DNA of 64,000 nucleotides from UBA4636 sp963650915 (lineage in GTDB: Bacteria > Bacillota > Clostridia > Christensenellales > Borkfalkiaceae), in assembly GCA_963650915.1 (NCBI GenBank), contig CAVJMJ010000001.1:1-64000 (forward strand), in the 5' to 3' direction. Positions 8,874 through 18,217 of this stretch are shown here, in pieces. Below the pieces are notes generated by a model. The model was not told the origin of the DNA. It made no database searches and saw only the letters and a list, made by a program, of their open reading frames with translations. The position numbers and the translations under genes are program-made. Positions within the stretch are counted from its first letter, which is position 1; each line of letters begins with the position of its first letter.

Positions 8874-9971
8874 TTATTCTTTTACCATGTAATAGCAAGG
8901 CACGCCGAATACGCCGGGGTATTCGTTTTTTATTTTAAAGCCCAATCTTTCGTAAAGCCTCCAGGCGCCGATGTTTTCCTTTACGCATTCGAGGTGGCAA
9001 AGCCCTTTGCCATCCAAAACCTTGGTAATGAGTTTAGAGGCTATTCCTCTGCTTCTGTATTCTTTGTTTACGGCAACGTTTGCTATATAATAGCCGTTGA
9101 GACTTTCGGACATCGGAAGATAATAGTCGTTGAAAATTTTGTCCGTTCTTTCGTCCGATTTAACACGAGAAAGCGAAAAAGCACGCAGTATGTTTTCTTT
9201 TTTTTCTATAACGGGGCAATAAAGGGAAACGAGCGCGCCGGCTATTTTACCATCGCATTCGGCAACGGTGACGTTTTTGTAATTATATAAAGTTTCACCG
9301 TCGATCATTTTAGAAATAACTTTTACGCCCTCTTTCTTACTGTCAAACCAATAGGGGTAAATGTAGATATCCGACTCGTAAATAAGTTCGGCAACGGCGT
9401 TTTTATCGTCTTTATCGGTCATGGAGCGAACGACGACGTCGCTTTCGGGAATTTTTACGGCAACGTTTCTCGACAAGTAGCCTTCAAAGTTTAAATACTC
9501 TTCGGGCGTAAGAGTGTCGGGATAGGACAAAAGTTTAAGTTCTACGTCGCTATCGCCAAAGTGATACCTTGCCTGAACGTGACGAAAATCATTCATCAAA
9601 AAGCCGTTCCTTTTATAAAAGCCGTAACGACGCTCGGTTAACTCGTCGACGGGCGGTTCTATTTCCAAAATTATGGGTTTGCCCTTTTTTTTGAGTTCGG
9701 AAAGCGCAAGGCTTCCGAAACCATTTCCTCTCGCTTCTAAAACAGTGGCAAAATGTTCGAGAAATATAAAATCGGGCGTTTCCCAATACATCAAAATGCC
9801 TATAAACTTATCGCCGTCTAAAATGGCGTCGGAATGAAAGTCGGGATTATCTAAAATTTTTAAATGTTCGGCTTCTTCACGTCTTTCGTCCGCGGGAAAC
9901 GCCGTAAGATAAAGCGAAAAAGATTGCTCGAAGTTTTTTGAACCTCTGTTTTGCACCCTTTGTAAAATCAT
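8874..9971 (-). CDS. Tandem GNAT acetyltransferase
   Basis: A 365-aa protein with two GNAT folds. The N-terminal half (about 1-140) has the acetyl-CoA pyrophosphate-loop-like RGNGFGSLAL and the EYKRNGF-type ending; the C-terminal half (about 185-365) has EYRSRGIASKLI followed by NIGAWRLYERLGFK, the canonical motif A and motif B. It would transfer acetyl from acetyl-CoA to an amine; the substrate is unknown. In double-GNAT proteins one half is often structural; here the C-terminal half looks the better catalyst. Ribosome site AAAGGACG. Transcribed toward the TIR gene, 126 nt apart, but a functional link is not evident. Confidence 0.85.
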   Translation of the reverse strand: MILQRVQNRGSKNFEQSFSLYLTAFPADERREEAEHLKILDNPDFHSDAILDGDKFIGILMYWETPDFIFLEHFATVLEARGNGFGSLALSELKKKGKPIILEIEPPVDELTERRYGFYKRNGFLMNDFRHVQARYHFGDSDVELKLLSYPDTLTPEEYLNFEGYLSRNVAVKIPESDVVVRSMTDKDDKNAVAELIYESDIYIYPYWFDSKKEGVKVISKMIDGETLYNYKNVTVAECDGKIAGALVSLYCPVIEKKENILRAFSLSRVKSDERTDKIFNDYYLPMSESLNGYYIANVAVNKEYRSRGIASKLITKVLDGKGLCHLECVKENIGAWRLYERLGFKIKNEYPGVFGVPCYYMVKE

Positions 9972-10000
9972 TATCGTCCTTTTGCGACTATAAACTCTTC

Positions 10001-10054
10001 GTTATCGTAAACGACTTTGTTATCGTAAACGACTTTGTTATCGTAAACCGCTCG
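10001..10054. repeat. 18-bp tandem repeat, three copies
   Basis: GTTATCGTAAACGACTTT repeats with a period of exactly 18 bp upstream of the acetyltransferase gene. Further on, 10259-10301 holds a second direct repeat, TTTTTGAACGGATAATTTT twice at a spacing of 24 bp, in front of the MATE gene. Confidence 0.9.
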
Positions 10055-10322
10055 TTATAGCCGAATTCACCATTATTTTTATAAATTTTAACATAGTTTT
10101 TTTCTTTTTGCAAGCGTTTAATTTAGTTGCGACGAAAAACAGCGACAGAATGAAGTTTTGCTTTAATCGAATACGTCCGAAATTTTTTGATATTTTTTTT
10201 GTTTTTCGGCAAAAAAACGCTTGCCAAACGGGTAAAAAACAAATACAATATCATATCATTTTTGAACGGATAATTTTAATCGTTTTTGAACGGATAATTT
10301 TTTGCGGGGCAAAGTATTTTAT

Positions 10323-11792
10323 ATGTCGATAAAAACTTTTTTTAAAAACGCTCTTAAACCTGTGGATTTGACTCACGGCAAGCCGTGGAAGGTTCTTCTT
10401 TTGTACGGCGCACCCATTATCGTGTCCTACTTTTTGCAACAACTTTACGCTTTGACGGACGCAATTATTTGCGGGCAAGTACTTTCGGCGGAACAAATTG
10501 CAGGGGTAAACGACACGGGACCGTTGACATTCTTTTTTTTACAGTTTGCTTTCGGTTGTACCGCGGGTTTCAGCGTTATAACGGCTAAATACGTGGGGCT
10601 TAAAGACAAAGAACGGGTAAGAAAGTCCTTTGCAACCCAAATTTACCTTTGCGCGATTATTTCGGCAATTTTGACCGTTGCGGCGATTATCGCACTACCC
10701 TACTTACTTAACCTTATCAACGTAACCAAACAAAACGAGGAAGTTTATAACGCCGCTTACGAATACTGCCTTATAATTTTTATAGGCACGTTTACCCAAA
10801 TAGGTTATAACTTTATCTGCGGAATTTTACGGGCTTACGGCGATTCCGCCACACCGCTTTTGTTTTTGCTGATATCCACCCTTTTAAACGTCGGGTTGGA
10901 CGTTTTAATGCTCGTTCCCCTAAACATGGGACCGAAAGGGGCGGCGATTGCGACCATACTCGCACAGTTTATAAGCTTTGTCGCATGTTTCGTATACACG
11001 ATGGTAAAATACGAAGATTTACGCCTTAAAAAGGAGGATTTTTCGGTATCCTTTAAAGACGTAAGCGCACACCTTCGTCAAGGCATTCCTTTGGGGCTTC
11101 AGTTTTCAATACTTGCCATCGGCATAATAGTAATGCAAGGCGCGGTTATTAAGTTCGACGTAACCGACACGGGTGCAATGGTCGTTGGCACGCCCGCACA
11201 AAACGGCTTCGGCACGGCTAATAAACTTATAAACTTTTTAATGGCGTTTTATAACGGGCTTTCGTCGGCAATACTCGGCTTCAACGCCCAAAACTACGGC
11301 AAGGGCGACTATGAAGCCGTCAAAAAAGGAACGCTTCAAGCCCTCGCTATTTCCCTTGTAATTTATGTATTTTGCTTAATTTGCGCACTTTTGCTTTCCA
11401 TAAACGGTGCCTATCAGTACATCTTTATGAGTGCCGATAAAATAACGGAGCAGTCGATTAAGTTCGGTAACACCTACGTTTATTGCGACTTTTCGCTATA
11501 TTTTATACTCGGCTTTTTGATAGTAGTAAGAAGCGCCGTACAAGGCGTTTGCAAATCAAGCTTCGTTTTGGCTGCCGGCATTGCAGAACTTACCGCACGT
11601 ATACTTATTTGTGCGTTTTTACCGGCGTTGGTAAACGGCGGAGCGATAAACTCGGATGCGTCGACGCTTGCATTTTTAGCCGTTTGTGCGGGAGATCCCG
11701 GGGCGTGGACTTTTGCCTCACTCGTGCTTTTGTATCCGTTTATTAAAAATATCTTGGGAAAATCTTACCCGCAACCTCGCGCTTTGCACTGA
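10323..11792 (+). CDS. MATE family multidrug/cation exporter
   Basis: A 489-aa polytopic protein with about 12 transmembrane helices arranged as two homologous halves, matching the MATE family (length 440-500 aa). The first helix region PIIVSYFLQQLYALTDAIICG and the conserved GDSATPLLFLL segment with later GTANKLINFLMAFYNG are typical. It would export drugs or metabolites using Na+ or H+. The start at the ATG (10323) is preferred to an in-frame TTG at 10302 because GGGGC lies upstream of the ATG. The stop TGA is part of TGATAACGGGCTTATAG, the dispersed motif described in the findings. Confidence 0.9.
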   Translation: MSIKTFFKNALKPVDLTHGKPWKVLLLYGAPIIVSYFLQQLYALTDAIICGQVLSAEQIAGVNDTGPLTFFFLQFAFGCTAGFSVITAKYVGLKDKERVRKSFATQIYLCAIISAILTVAAIIALPYLLNLINVTKQNEEVYNAAYEYCLIIFIGTFTQIGYNFICGILRAYGDSATPLLFLLISTLLNVGLDVLMLVPLNMGPKGAAIATILAQFISFVACFVYTMVKYEDLRLKKEDFSVSFKDVSAHLRQGIPLGLQFSILAIGIIVMQGAVIKFDVTDTGAMVVGTPAQNGFGTANKLINFLMAFYNGLSSAILGFNAQNYGKGDYEAVKKGTLQALAISLVIYVFCLICALLLSINGAYQYIFMSADKITEQSIKFGNTYVYCDFSLYFILGFLIVVRSAVQGVCKSSFVLAAGIAELTARILICAFLPALVNGGAINSDASTLAFLAVCAGDPGAWTFASLVLLYPFIKNILGKSYPQPRALH

Positions 11793-11812
11793 TAACGGGC
11801 TTATAGCCCTCT
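11791..11812. repeat. Dispersed GATAACGGGCTTATAG motif at MATE stop codon
   Basis: The motif begins inside the TGA stop codon of the MATE gene. In the gap to 12401 there are further AT-rich TTTAGTTT repeats (11900-11980), another motif copy (about 12037-12060) and a short duplication, AATTTAAAAATCAA (about 12069-12106), but no gene. Confidence 0.65.
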
Positions 11813-11992
11813 GTTTCGTTAAAAATAAGTTCTATTAAAACCGCAAAAAAGACTTTTAAAAAAGCAAATAGGGCTTTGATTTAATGTGCAAAGTATTTAG
11901 CGTTTAGTTTTTTTAGTTCATTTTAGTTTGTTAGTTTATTTTAGTTTTTAAATACATTTAGTTTTTTAAACATGTTTAGTTTTGCAAAACTC

Positions 11993-12025
11993 CCTCTTGC
12001 GTGACGGCAAGAGGAATTTTTGTTT
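11993..12025 (+). terminator. Intrinsic terminator
   Basis: CCTCTTGC pairs with GCAAGAGG across a 6-nt loop, followed by AATTTTTGTTTT. It lies about 200 bp downstream of the MATE gene on the same strand. Confidence 0.75.
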
Positions 12026-12401
12026 TAAAAACGTCATTTAACGGGCTTATAGACCGACTTTTGCCGTTTTTAATTTAAAAATCAAGCAACCTTTAATTTA
12101 AAAATCAAAGCAAACTTTGAGTGCCTGTTTAGCGGTTTTTATTTTCTTTTTCCGGCAAAAGCGTCGGCTTACTATACACTGACAAATTATGTTTCGACGA
12201 TTGGCAATATATCGGAGGTTTAACCGATACATGGCAGTACGCATTGCTTTTCCTTTGCCAAGCGTTTGCATAGCCTTCGGCAAAAAAGAGGCAAATTTTT
12301 ACAAGCGGTTGCTTCACGCTTGCAAAAGATTATATATTATGTTACACTTTATATAGAAAATATATTTTGCGGGCGGAGAAAAAACTTGTAGGAGCAAAAA
12401 A

Positions 12402-14090
12402 ATGATCTCTGCGGAACAAATTCCTCAACTTATAAAGAGTTTAATATGGCTCTTGGCGGGTGTCGGCGTGTTTATCGTCGGCATGAATTTCTTGAGCGGA
12501 GCCTTGGAAAAGAGCGCCGGAAGCGGAATGAAAAAACTGCTTGAAAAAATCAGTAACAACCGCTTTTCGGGCGTCGGAATAGGTATCGGCGTTACAGCGA
12601 TAATTCAAAGTTCTTCGGCAACCTCCGTAATGGTAATGGGGCTTGTAAACGCAGGAGCAATGACCCTTATGCAAGCAACGCCGGTTATCATGGGTGCCAA
12701 CATAGGTACGACGGTTACTGGCGTTTTGGTCGCCTTAAAAAACGACTATTTTAACAACGTAATGTATCTTCTCGCCTTTTTGGGCGTAATGATGGGGTTT
12801 TTCAAAAACGAAAAAGTTAAACTTGCGGGTGCGCTTTGTTGCGGACTCGGGTTTATATTCGTAGGGCTTAACATTATGAGCAGCGAAGAGGCTTTTTCAA
12901 ACCCCGTCATAATAAATTTCTTTATAGAAATCTTTAAAAAGGTAAACTTTCCCCTTTTATTGATTTTGATCGGCGTAATTTTTACCGCACTTATACAAAG
13001 TTCGTCGGCGTCGACGGGTATAGTCATTACCATGGTAGGAACGGGCGTTTTACCCGTTGATTTGGCACTTTTTATAGTACTCGGCGCAAATATAGGTACT
13101 TGCGTAACCGCACTGTTGGCGTCAATCGGTGCAAACCAAAACACCAAACGTATTGCATTTATACACTTTATGTTCAACGTAATAGGCGTAGTGATTTTCA
13201 CCGTTATATTATGGACGTTAAAGCCTTACGTTTTGAATCTTTTATCGTCGGTTTTTCCGGGCGACGATCAGATGTCCTTACAGATGAGAATATCGTTCTT
13301 CCACGTCGTGTTCAACGTAACGACGACGGTTATTTTGTTCCCCTTCGTAAAACAACTTGTCAAATTTTCAAATATCGTTATAAAAGACAAAAAGCCGAAA
13401 GAAGAATTGACTTTAAAGTACGTCGATTCGAGGTTGCTTGCCATGCCGTCGGTCGCCGTTATGCAAGTTAAAAAGGAAATCGACTATATGATTTCCGTCG
13501 TGCAAGAAAACCTTAATCTTTCATTCGTGGCAATGGAAACGGGTTCGGTAGCAAATTCCAAAAAAATTGCCGAAAACGAAAAAATAATCGACTTTACGAA
13601 TAGCGAACTTACTCGCTTTTTGATTAAATTATCCCCCAACCTCGACGACAGCGACGAGCAAACGGTCGGTTCTTACTTCCACGTTTTAAACGACCTCGAA
13701 CGTATCGGCGACCACGCCGAAAACTTTAACGAAATCGGCGAGGAAATGGCTAAATCAGACCTTACTTTTTCGGATAGGGCAAAAGTAGAAATCACGGAAA
13801 TGAAAAACACCGTTTTCGACATGTTTGAAATAGCAAAGGACGCTTTCGAAAACGCAAATAAACAAGACCTTGGAAAACTCGATACGCTCGAAGAAAGGGT
13901 TGACGAAATGAAGGACAGACTTACAACCGAACACTTTACACGCCTTGCCGAAGGTTTTTGCAAAGTCGAGTTAAGCCCCTTTTATTCGTCTGCGGTTTTG
14001 GGTTTGGAACGTGTTGCGGACCACCTTATCAACGTAGGTTACAGTATAGAAAGCCCTGTAGGCTCTCAAAACGACGAAGATAAAAAATAA
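12402..14090 (+). CDS. Na+/phosphate cotransporter with PhoU domain
   Basis: A 562-aa NptA/YjbB-type sodium/phosphate symporter. The membrane part (about 1-320) has the inverted duplicated signature, IIQSSSATSVMV with GANIGTTVTG, then ALIQSSSASTGIV with GANIGTCVTA. The cytoplasmic part (about 345-550) is a PhoU-like helical bundle containing VLNDLERIGDHAENF and VLGLERVADHLINV, the metal-binding E-R-I-G/A-D-H signatures. It would import or balance phosphate. Ribosome site GTAGGAG 7 nt upstream. Monocistronic, followed by a very stable terminator. Confidence 0.93.
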   Translation: MISAEQIPQLIKSLIWLLAGVGVFIVGMNFLSGALEKSAGSGMKKLLEKISNNRFSGVGIGIGVTAIIQSSSATSVMVMGLVNAGAMTLMQATPVIMGANIGTTVTGVLVALKNDYFNNVMYLLAFLGVMMGFFKNEKVKLAGALCCGLGFIFVGLNIMSSEEAFSNPVIINFFIEIFKKVNFPLLLILIGVIFTALIQSSSASTGIVITMVGTGVLPVDLALFIVLGANIGTCVTALLASIGANQNTKRIAFIHFMFNVIGVVIFTVILWTLKPYVLNLLSSVFPGDDQMSLQMRISFFHVVFNVTTTVILFPFVKQLVKFSNIVIKDKKPKEELTLKYVDSRLLAMPSVAVMQVKKEIDYMISVVQENLNLSFVAMETGSVANSKKIAENEKIIDFTNSELTRFLIKLSPNLDDSDEQTVGSYFHVLNDLERIGDHAENFNEIGEEMAKSDLTFSDRAKVEITEMKNTVFDMFEIAKDAFENANKQDLGKLDTLEERVDEMKDRLTTEHFTRLAEGFCKVELSPFYSSAVLGLERVADHLINVGYSIESPVGSQNDEDKK

Positions 14091-14260
14091 CGATTTCGAA
14101 ACGATAGATATTTCATCGAATATTGCGCAGACATTCGCATTGGGTAATGTAGATATTAGCAGTAGATATTGCGTAGATATTTGCAGTAAATATTGCATTG
14201 AATGTTACGTAGTTTGCAGTAGATAATATTGTCGCAAACAATTGCAGTCGATATTGGCAT

Positions 14261-14310
14261 AAAAGTCGGTCAATAAGCCCGATAACGGGCTTATTGACCG
14301 ACTTTTTAAT
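14261..14310 (+). terminator. Very stable terminator built from the dispersed motif
   Basis: A perfect 21-bp stem (14261-14281 with 14286-14306) closes an ATAA loop and is followed by a T tract. One arm is CGGGCTTATTGACCGACTTT-like, the same sequence family as the dispersed GGCTTATAG motif. Confidence 0.92.
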
Positions 14311-14320
14311 AGTTTTAAGC

Positions 14321-14353
14321 GTGCGGATAACGAAAAAGTTTCGTTATCCGCAC
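14321..14353. other. Perfect 15-bp hairpin next to the terminator
   Basis: GTGCGGATAACGAAA pairs perfectly with TTTCGTTATCCGCAC across AAG. There is no T tract on either side, so it is not a standard terminator. The preceding stretch 14100-14255 is a degenerate GATATTGC/AGTAGATATT repeat. Confidence 0.85.
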
Positions 14354-14474
14354 CTTCTGAAATTTTTCTTTTGATACTTTTTTAGTCCGTTTTTAATGCC
14401 CTTTTTAATTTTCCGAAGCTCTTTTCGGCTCGTTTTTTCGTTCCCTTTTATGATTGTATTTTTCGTTAAAATTT

Positions 14475-14521
14475 AAAACAAACAAAAGCCCGTCACTACA
14501 GGCATCCCATAGCGACGGGTT
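14475..14521 (-). terminator. Terminator of the SPFH operon
   Basis: CCCGTCGCTA pairs with TAGTGACGGG across a loop of about 11 nt and is followed on the minus strand by TTTTGTTTGTTTT, about 40 bp after the last gene of the operon. Confidence 0.85.
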
Positions 14522-14559
14522 TTGTTATTATATTAAAAACTGTGCAACCATTAAAAAAA

Positions 14560-15366
14560 CTAACCGTTTTTCTTTTCTCTTATCAAACTCTTCATTTGAT
14601 TTATACACTTGCTGACATACTGAGTCGGCGTATAAGCAAATGAAAGTTTGTCGCCGGGAACGACGAGGCGGAATCTTTCACTGTCGACTTGTTTAGTGTT
14701 ATCGCCGTCGCTACCGGTACCCTTAATATCGATACTTTCTTGTGCAACCGATACGGAAACGATGTCTTTAAAGAAGAATTCTTGAGATTCTTCTTTCTTT
14801 GATTGAGGATTCATAAGAGACAATTTAACTCTATAAATATAAAGTTGATCTTTGCCGAAATATAACCAAGTGATTTCGCGATATTCCGTTCTCCAATCGT
14901 CTCCTCTTCTTCTCCAACCGCCTTCCCAGTTGTTACCGGTTATAAAGAATGCCGTATCGCTCATGTTTTCGTCTTTAGCGAGTTGATCGGCATCTATTCC
15001 GAGATATTCCATTCCGCGTTCTTTTAATTTTTGATCGTCGATAATTTTTTGAGCGGTTTTATCGAATTCTCCCCACCACGTATTGCTGCGATTTTGAAAT
15101 TCTTCATTCCATTTTGCTAAGTATGCCTTTGCAGCAGTATTCTTGAGGATCGGAGGAACAATAAGTATCGCACCTATAACGGCACAGATTATCGCCGCGA
15201 TAGCGGTTTTTAATACCACCGATAAAACTATACCGACAATAACGGCGAGTACGCCGAAGACTATGTTCTTTTTGTTAAGTGCTGGTACGGTGGGTTTATA
15301 ACCGAGACCGTAATTGGTTTGGAAAAAACTACTAAAACTAAAGTTTTCTTTTTTAATTTCCTGCAT
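14560..15366 (-). CDS. Membrane protein of the SPFH operon
   Basis: A 268-aa protein with a membrane hairpin (about residues 33-73, two segments with a short turn), a helical middle, and a C-terminal probably all-beta domain (about 140-262) containing an YREITWLYFGKDQLYIYRVKLS stretch that alternates like a PH-type sheet. No enzymatic motif is visible. It is the last gene of the four-gene operon and starts 12 nt after the TPR gene with an AAAGGAG site. Inferred to be an accessory membrane component working with the SPFH protein. Family not recognised with certainty. Confidence 0.7.
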   Translation of the reverse strand: MQEIKKENFSFSSFFQTNYGLGYKPTVPALNKKNIVFGVLAVIVGIVLSVVLKTAIAAIICAVIGAILIVPPILKNTAAKAYLAKWNEEFQNRSNTWWGEFDKTAQKIIDDQKLKERGMEYLGIDADQLAKDENMSDTAFFITGNNWEGGWRRRGDDWRTEYREITWLYFGKDQLYIYRVKLSLMNPQSKKEESQEFFFKDIVSVSVAQESIDIKGTGSDGDNTKQVDSERFRLVVPGDKLSFAYTPTQYVSKCINQMKSLIREKKNG

Positions 15367-15378
15367 CTTTCTACTCCT

Positions 15379-15978
15379 TTAAAAATTGTTAGGCTTTTCA
15401 GTTTTTAATAAATCAAATAAATTATAGACGTCGGCACCGGTCATACCCAATGAATTTGCTTTTGCAAGCAATTCGGTATAAGTCGGTCTGCAGCCCATAA
15501 ATTTACGTTTGTAGTAATCGTACGCAATGTATGCGTGCAAATAAAAGTAAACGGCTTTTTCTTCGATTTGTTCGGCAAGGTTTAAATTCTCGACTATTTT
15601 AAGAATTTCAGGCATTGTTCTTAAGAACGGCTTATTTCCGCCGAGTAAAGTAACCGCCAAATAGAAGTATGCGTCTGCGTTTAAAGGATCCATTTCGATA
15701 ACCTTATTAAACTGCGGTAAAGCATATTGATAAGCACCGTTACTTAAGTAGAACAAACCGAGTGCCATAGGAATTTCCGAAGACGTCGGGTTAGACGCCG
15801 CAACTTGATTGAGCAAAAGTATCTGCTTCGTCCTTGCGGGCGCAGGTATTTGCTTTGCTTCCATGTAATCGGTCGGGATTATAGGTTGACGGCAGTTGCG
15901 ACATTTTACGCTTGTCTTTTGTAAAACGTAAGATTCTTGATGACCGCAACAACCGCAAGTAATTACAATTTCTTCCAT
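15379..15978 (-). CDS. Zinc-ribbon plus TPR protein
   Basis: A 199-aa soluble protein. It opens with a zinc ribbon (CGCCGHQ...CRNCRQP, residues about 8-32) followed by TPR-like helical repeats, the clearest being GLFYLSNGAYQYALPQFNKV and DPLNADAYFYLAVTLL at about 75-120. The start at 15978 is chosen for the AGAGG site; an upstream in-frame ATG would lie inside the preceding gene. It follows that gene by only 2 nt, so translation is probably coupled. Likely an adaptor for membrane-stress or SPFH assembly; function unproven. Confidence 0.78.
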   Translation of the reverse strand: MEEIVITCGCCGHQESYVLQKTSVKCRNCRQPIIPTDYMEAKQIPAPARTKQILLLNQVAASNPTSSEIPMALGLFYLSNGAYQYALPQFNKVIEMDPLNADAYFYLAVTLLGGNKPFLRTMPEILKIVENLNLAEQIEEKAVYFYLHAYIAYDYYKRKFMGCRPTYTELLAKANSLGMTGADVYNLFDLLKTEKPNNF

Positions 15979-15980
15979 AG

Positions 15981-16679
15981 TTAACCTCTGCTTTTCTTGA
16001 TATATTTGCACATCTCGTTTCTTTCGTCGACAAGTCTGTCAAGTCGTACGACAAGATTGGATAAAGTTGCCTCGTCTTCCGTAATTTTCATTTCGGTTAT
16101 CGTGGAACGAATAAGACTGTCTTCACCCGCAAGTTCGGGGTAAGAGTTGAAATCGCTGAATTTGATTTTGTCTGCGATTATGGAAAGTTTTTGTGCTATA
16201 TCGGCGTTTTTCACCGAGGATGCGAGCGACGAGACCTGCACGTACAACATGTTTAGCGAAAGCACGTCGCTTTTTTGTTTTGCGTAACTTTGGCTTATGT
16301 GATTTGCTCCGAGCAAAACTACAAGCCCTATTATGACGAAAATTACAAGTAACGGTATTTGTATCAAAAGGGCAAGTTTTATAGAAACCACGTACTGTAA
16401 AAACATGAACAACGTGCCGACTATAAACTCAAATACGAAATAAGAGCGAATTACCCTGATTAACGTAACCATTAGTGCTAACTTTGTTCCGCTCGTAAAC
16501 GGATTTTTTACTATCGCAGTCAAAACGCCGATCGCCATGGAAAACATAATGAAAGCATACGATATCCAAAAGGTCGGTGACTTGACTACGTTCATCGTCG
16601 AAATAAACAAAACGAAGTTGTATAAGGCGACAACGCAAACAAGGATTATCAACGTTAAGTATTTAGATCTGATTTTCAT
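15981..16679 (-). CDS. Four-TM membrane protein of the SPFH operon
   Basis: A 232-aa protein with four hydrophobic helices (about residues 8-30, 35-57, 68-98, 103-126) and a cytoplasmic C-terminal helical domain of about 100 residues rich in heptad-like Leu/Ile positions. No known catalytic motif. It lies 15 nt after the SPFH gene with an AGGGGG ribosome site and directly precedes the zinc-ribbon/TPR gene. Probably a membrane partner of the SPFH protein; this is inference from the operon. Confidence 0.72.
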   Translation of the reverse strand: MKIRSKYLTLIILVCVVALYNFVLFISTMNVVKSPTFWISYAFIMFSMAIGVLTAIVKNPFTSGTKLALMVTLIRVIRSYFVFEFIVGTLFMFLQYVVSIKLALLIQIPLLVIFVIIGLVVLLGANHISQSYAKQKSDVLSLNMLYVQVSSLASSVKNADIAQKLSIIADKIKFSDFNSYPELAGEDSLIRSTITEMKITEDEATLSNLVVRLDRLVDERNEMCKYIKKSRG

Positions 16680-16694
16680 TGTTTTGCCCCCTTA

Positions 16695-18035
16695 CTATCC
16701 TTCTATTTTACCGCCGCATTCGGGGCAGAATTTACCGGGGTTTTCGAGTTCGGCACCGCACGACGGGCATTTTACTTTTTTAGGTAAAAGCGAAGTACCG
16801 CATTCGTGACAGAATTTTGCGCCTACAGGATTTTCCGCCGAGCAAGAAGGACATTTTACCGTCTTAGGTCCTAATTTTCCGCCACAGTCATGGCAAAATT
16901 TTGCGCCTTTGGGATTTAAAGCGTTACAATTAGGACACCTTTCTCCTTCTTCGGCTTTTTGAGTATCTTGCGGAGCTTGTTCGCCTTGTCTGCGACTGTC
17001 GGGACTAAAAGCACCCGCCATCATATTGCCCATTGCGCTACCGAATCCTCCGCCTACGCCCAAGCCCATGCCCAAGCCTACGCCCGCACCGATAAAACTG
17101 TTACCGCCGAGACCTGCTTCGTTACCGGCTGCCGTTTGCAAAACGTCGTACATTCTTTCTTTGGAATAGTAGTCGCCTTTTTCCTTCATAACGTCGGCTT
17201 CGGCTTTGCCCTTTGCCCACATTACGTCGGCTTCCGCCGCGCCTTGAGATCTCGTTTCGTAATACTTCATGTCCGCCTCGCGCTTTCTATGGGCAAGATC
17301 GTTTTGTTCTGCCCGTAACGCGGCTTCGTCGTCGGCGTTCATTTTTATCTCGTAAATTGAGAACTCTTTTAAACTAAGACCGTAAGTTTCGAAAATTCTT
17401 TCCTCTACGGCACGTTTTTTAATTGCGTCGGCAATGCTTGCCGCTTGTGACTGAATACGCTTGACGGGCATTCCTACCTGTTCTAATTCATCGAACTTAC
17501 CGGCAATCATGCTTGTTATTCTTTCGATGAATTTTTCAAAAAGAAAATCGCCTATTGCGTCCGCATCGAAAGAATATTCCTGCCCGTTCATGCGTTCGAT
17601 AAACTGCAAACTGTTGCTTATCGAAAACGCCATGTTTCCGTTAGCCATCATTCTGATTTCACGCATGGTTTCGCCGTCGCGAACCATTATGGGATGCGGC
17701 GTTCCCCAATAAACGGTAACGGGCTTTGCTTTGTTTATAAAATATAAATAGCAATTGAAAGCGTTTGTTCCGCCGTATAATTTATTTACAAACTTGCTTA
17801 TACCCGGAAGTTCGTGAGTGTCAAGCACATATCTGCCGTTTGTATACGGTCCGTCTTGATCGCCCTCTTTTATAAGAACGGCCTCTTGCCCCGGCTGAAC
17901 GAATAATAAGCTGCCGGCAAAGAAATTTTCTTTAGGATAACGGTAGGCTATTTCGTTTTCGGAAAACTCATGCTTTAAAATTTCAAAGTTTTCGCTGTTT
18001 TCGCTTTTTTCGGTTTTTCTATCGAATAAACCCAT
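16695..18035 (-). CDS. SPFH/band-7 protein with C-terminal zinc ribbons (YdjI-like)
   Basis: A 446-aa protein. Residues about 20-240 form an SPFH domain of the 'virion core' type (LLFVQPGQEAVLIKEG, VYWGTPHPIMVRDG, FSIYEIKMNADDEAAL). A helical Ala/Glu-rich segment (about 245-290) and a Gly/Met-rich linker (LGMGLGVGGGFGSAMG) follow, and three zinc ribbons (CPNCNA...CHDCGG, CPSCSA...CHECGT, CPSCGA...CPECGG) end it. Bacillus YdjI has this architecture and works with YdjGH in membrane-stress responses with PspA; no pspA is in this window. The ATG at 18035 has GGAGG 5 nt upstream; an in-frame GTG upstream overlaps that site. Confidence 0.85.
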   Translation of the reverse strand: MGLFDRKTEKSENSENFEILKHEFSENEIAYRYPKENFFAGSLLFVQPGQEAVLIKEGDQDGPYTNGRYVLDTHELPGISKFVNKLYGGTNAFNCYLYFINKAKPVTVYWGTPHPIMVRDGETMREIRMMANGNMAFSISNSLQFIERMNGQEYSFDADAIGDFLFEKFIERITSMIAGKFDELEQVGMPVKRIQSQAASIADAIKKRAVEERIFETYGLSLKEFSIYEIKMNADDEAALRAEQNDLAHRKREADMKYYETRSQGAAEADVMWAKGKAEADVMKEKGDYYSKERMYDVLQTAAGNEAGLGGNSFIGAGVGLGMGLGVGGGFGSAMGNMMAGAFSPDSRRQGEQAPQDTQKAEEGERCPNCNALNPKGAKFCHDCGGKLGPKTVKCPSCSAENPVGAKFCHECGTSLLPKKVKCPSCGAELENPGKFCPECGGKIEG

Positions 18036-18217
18036 TATATCCTCCACAAAGATTATTAAAAATCACCTTTAATAACAAAAAAACTTATTGTTTTGGCAAA
18101 AATTATCTGTTTTAACTACGATAAATCGATACGTTTGCCGTTTTTGCAACAAAATAATAAAAAATTTTAAGTCAAACGAGTAAGTTTCCGAAATCGGCAG
18201 ATAACAGAGTATAATTC

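Noticed and set aside
10302..10322. TTG start for the MATE gene
   Set aside because: No ribosome site before TTG; the ATG at 10323 fits better.
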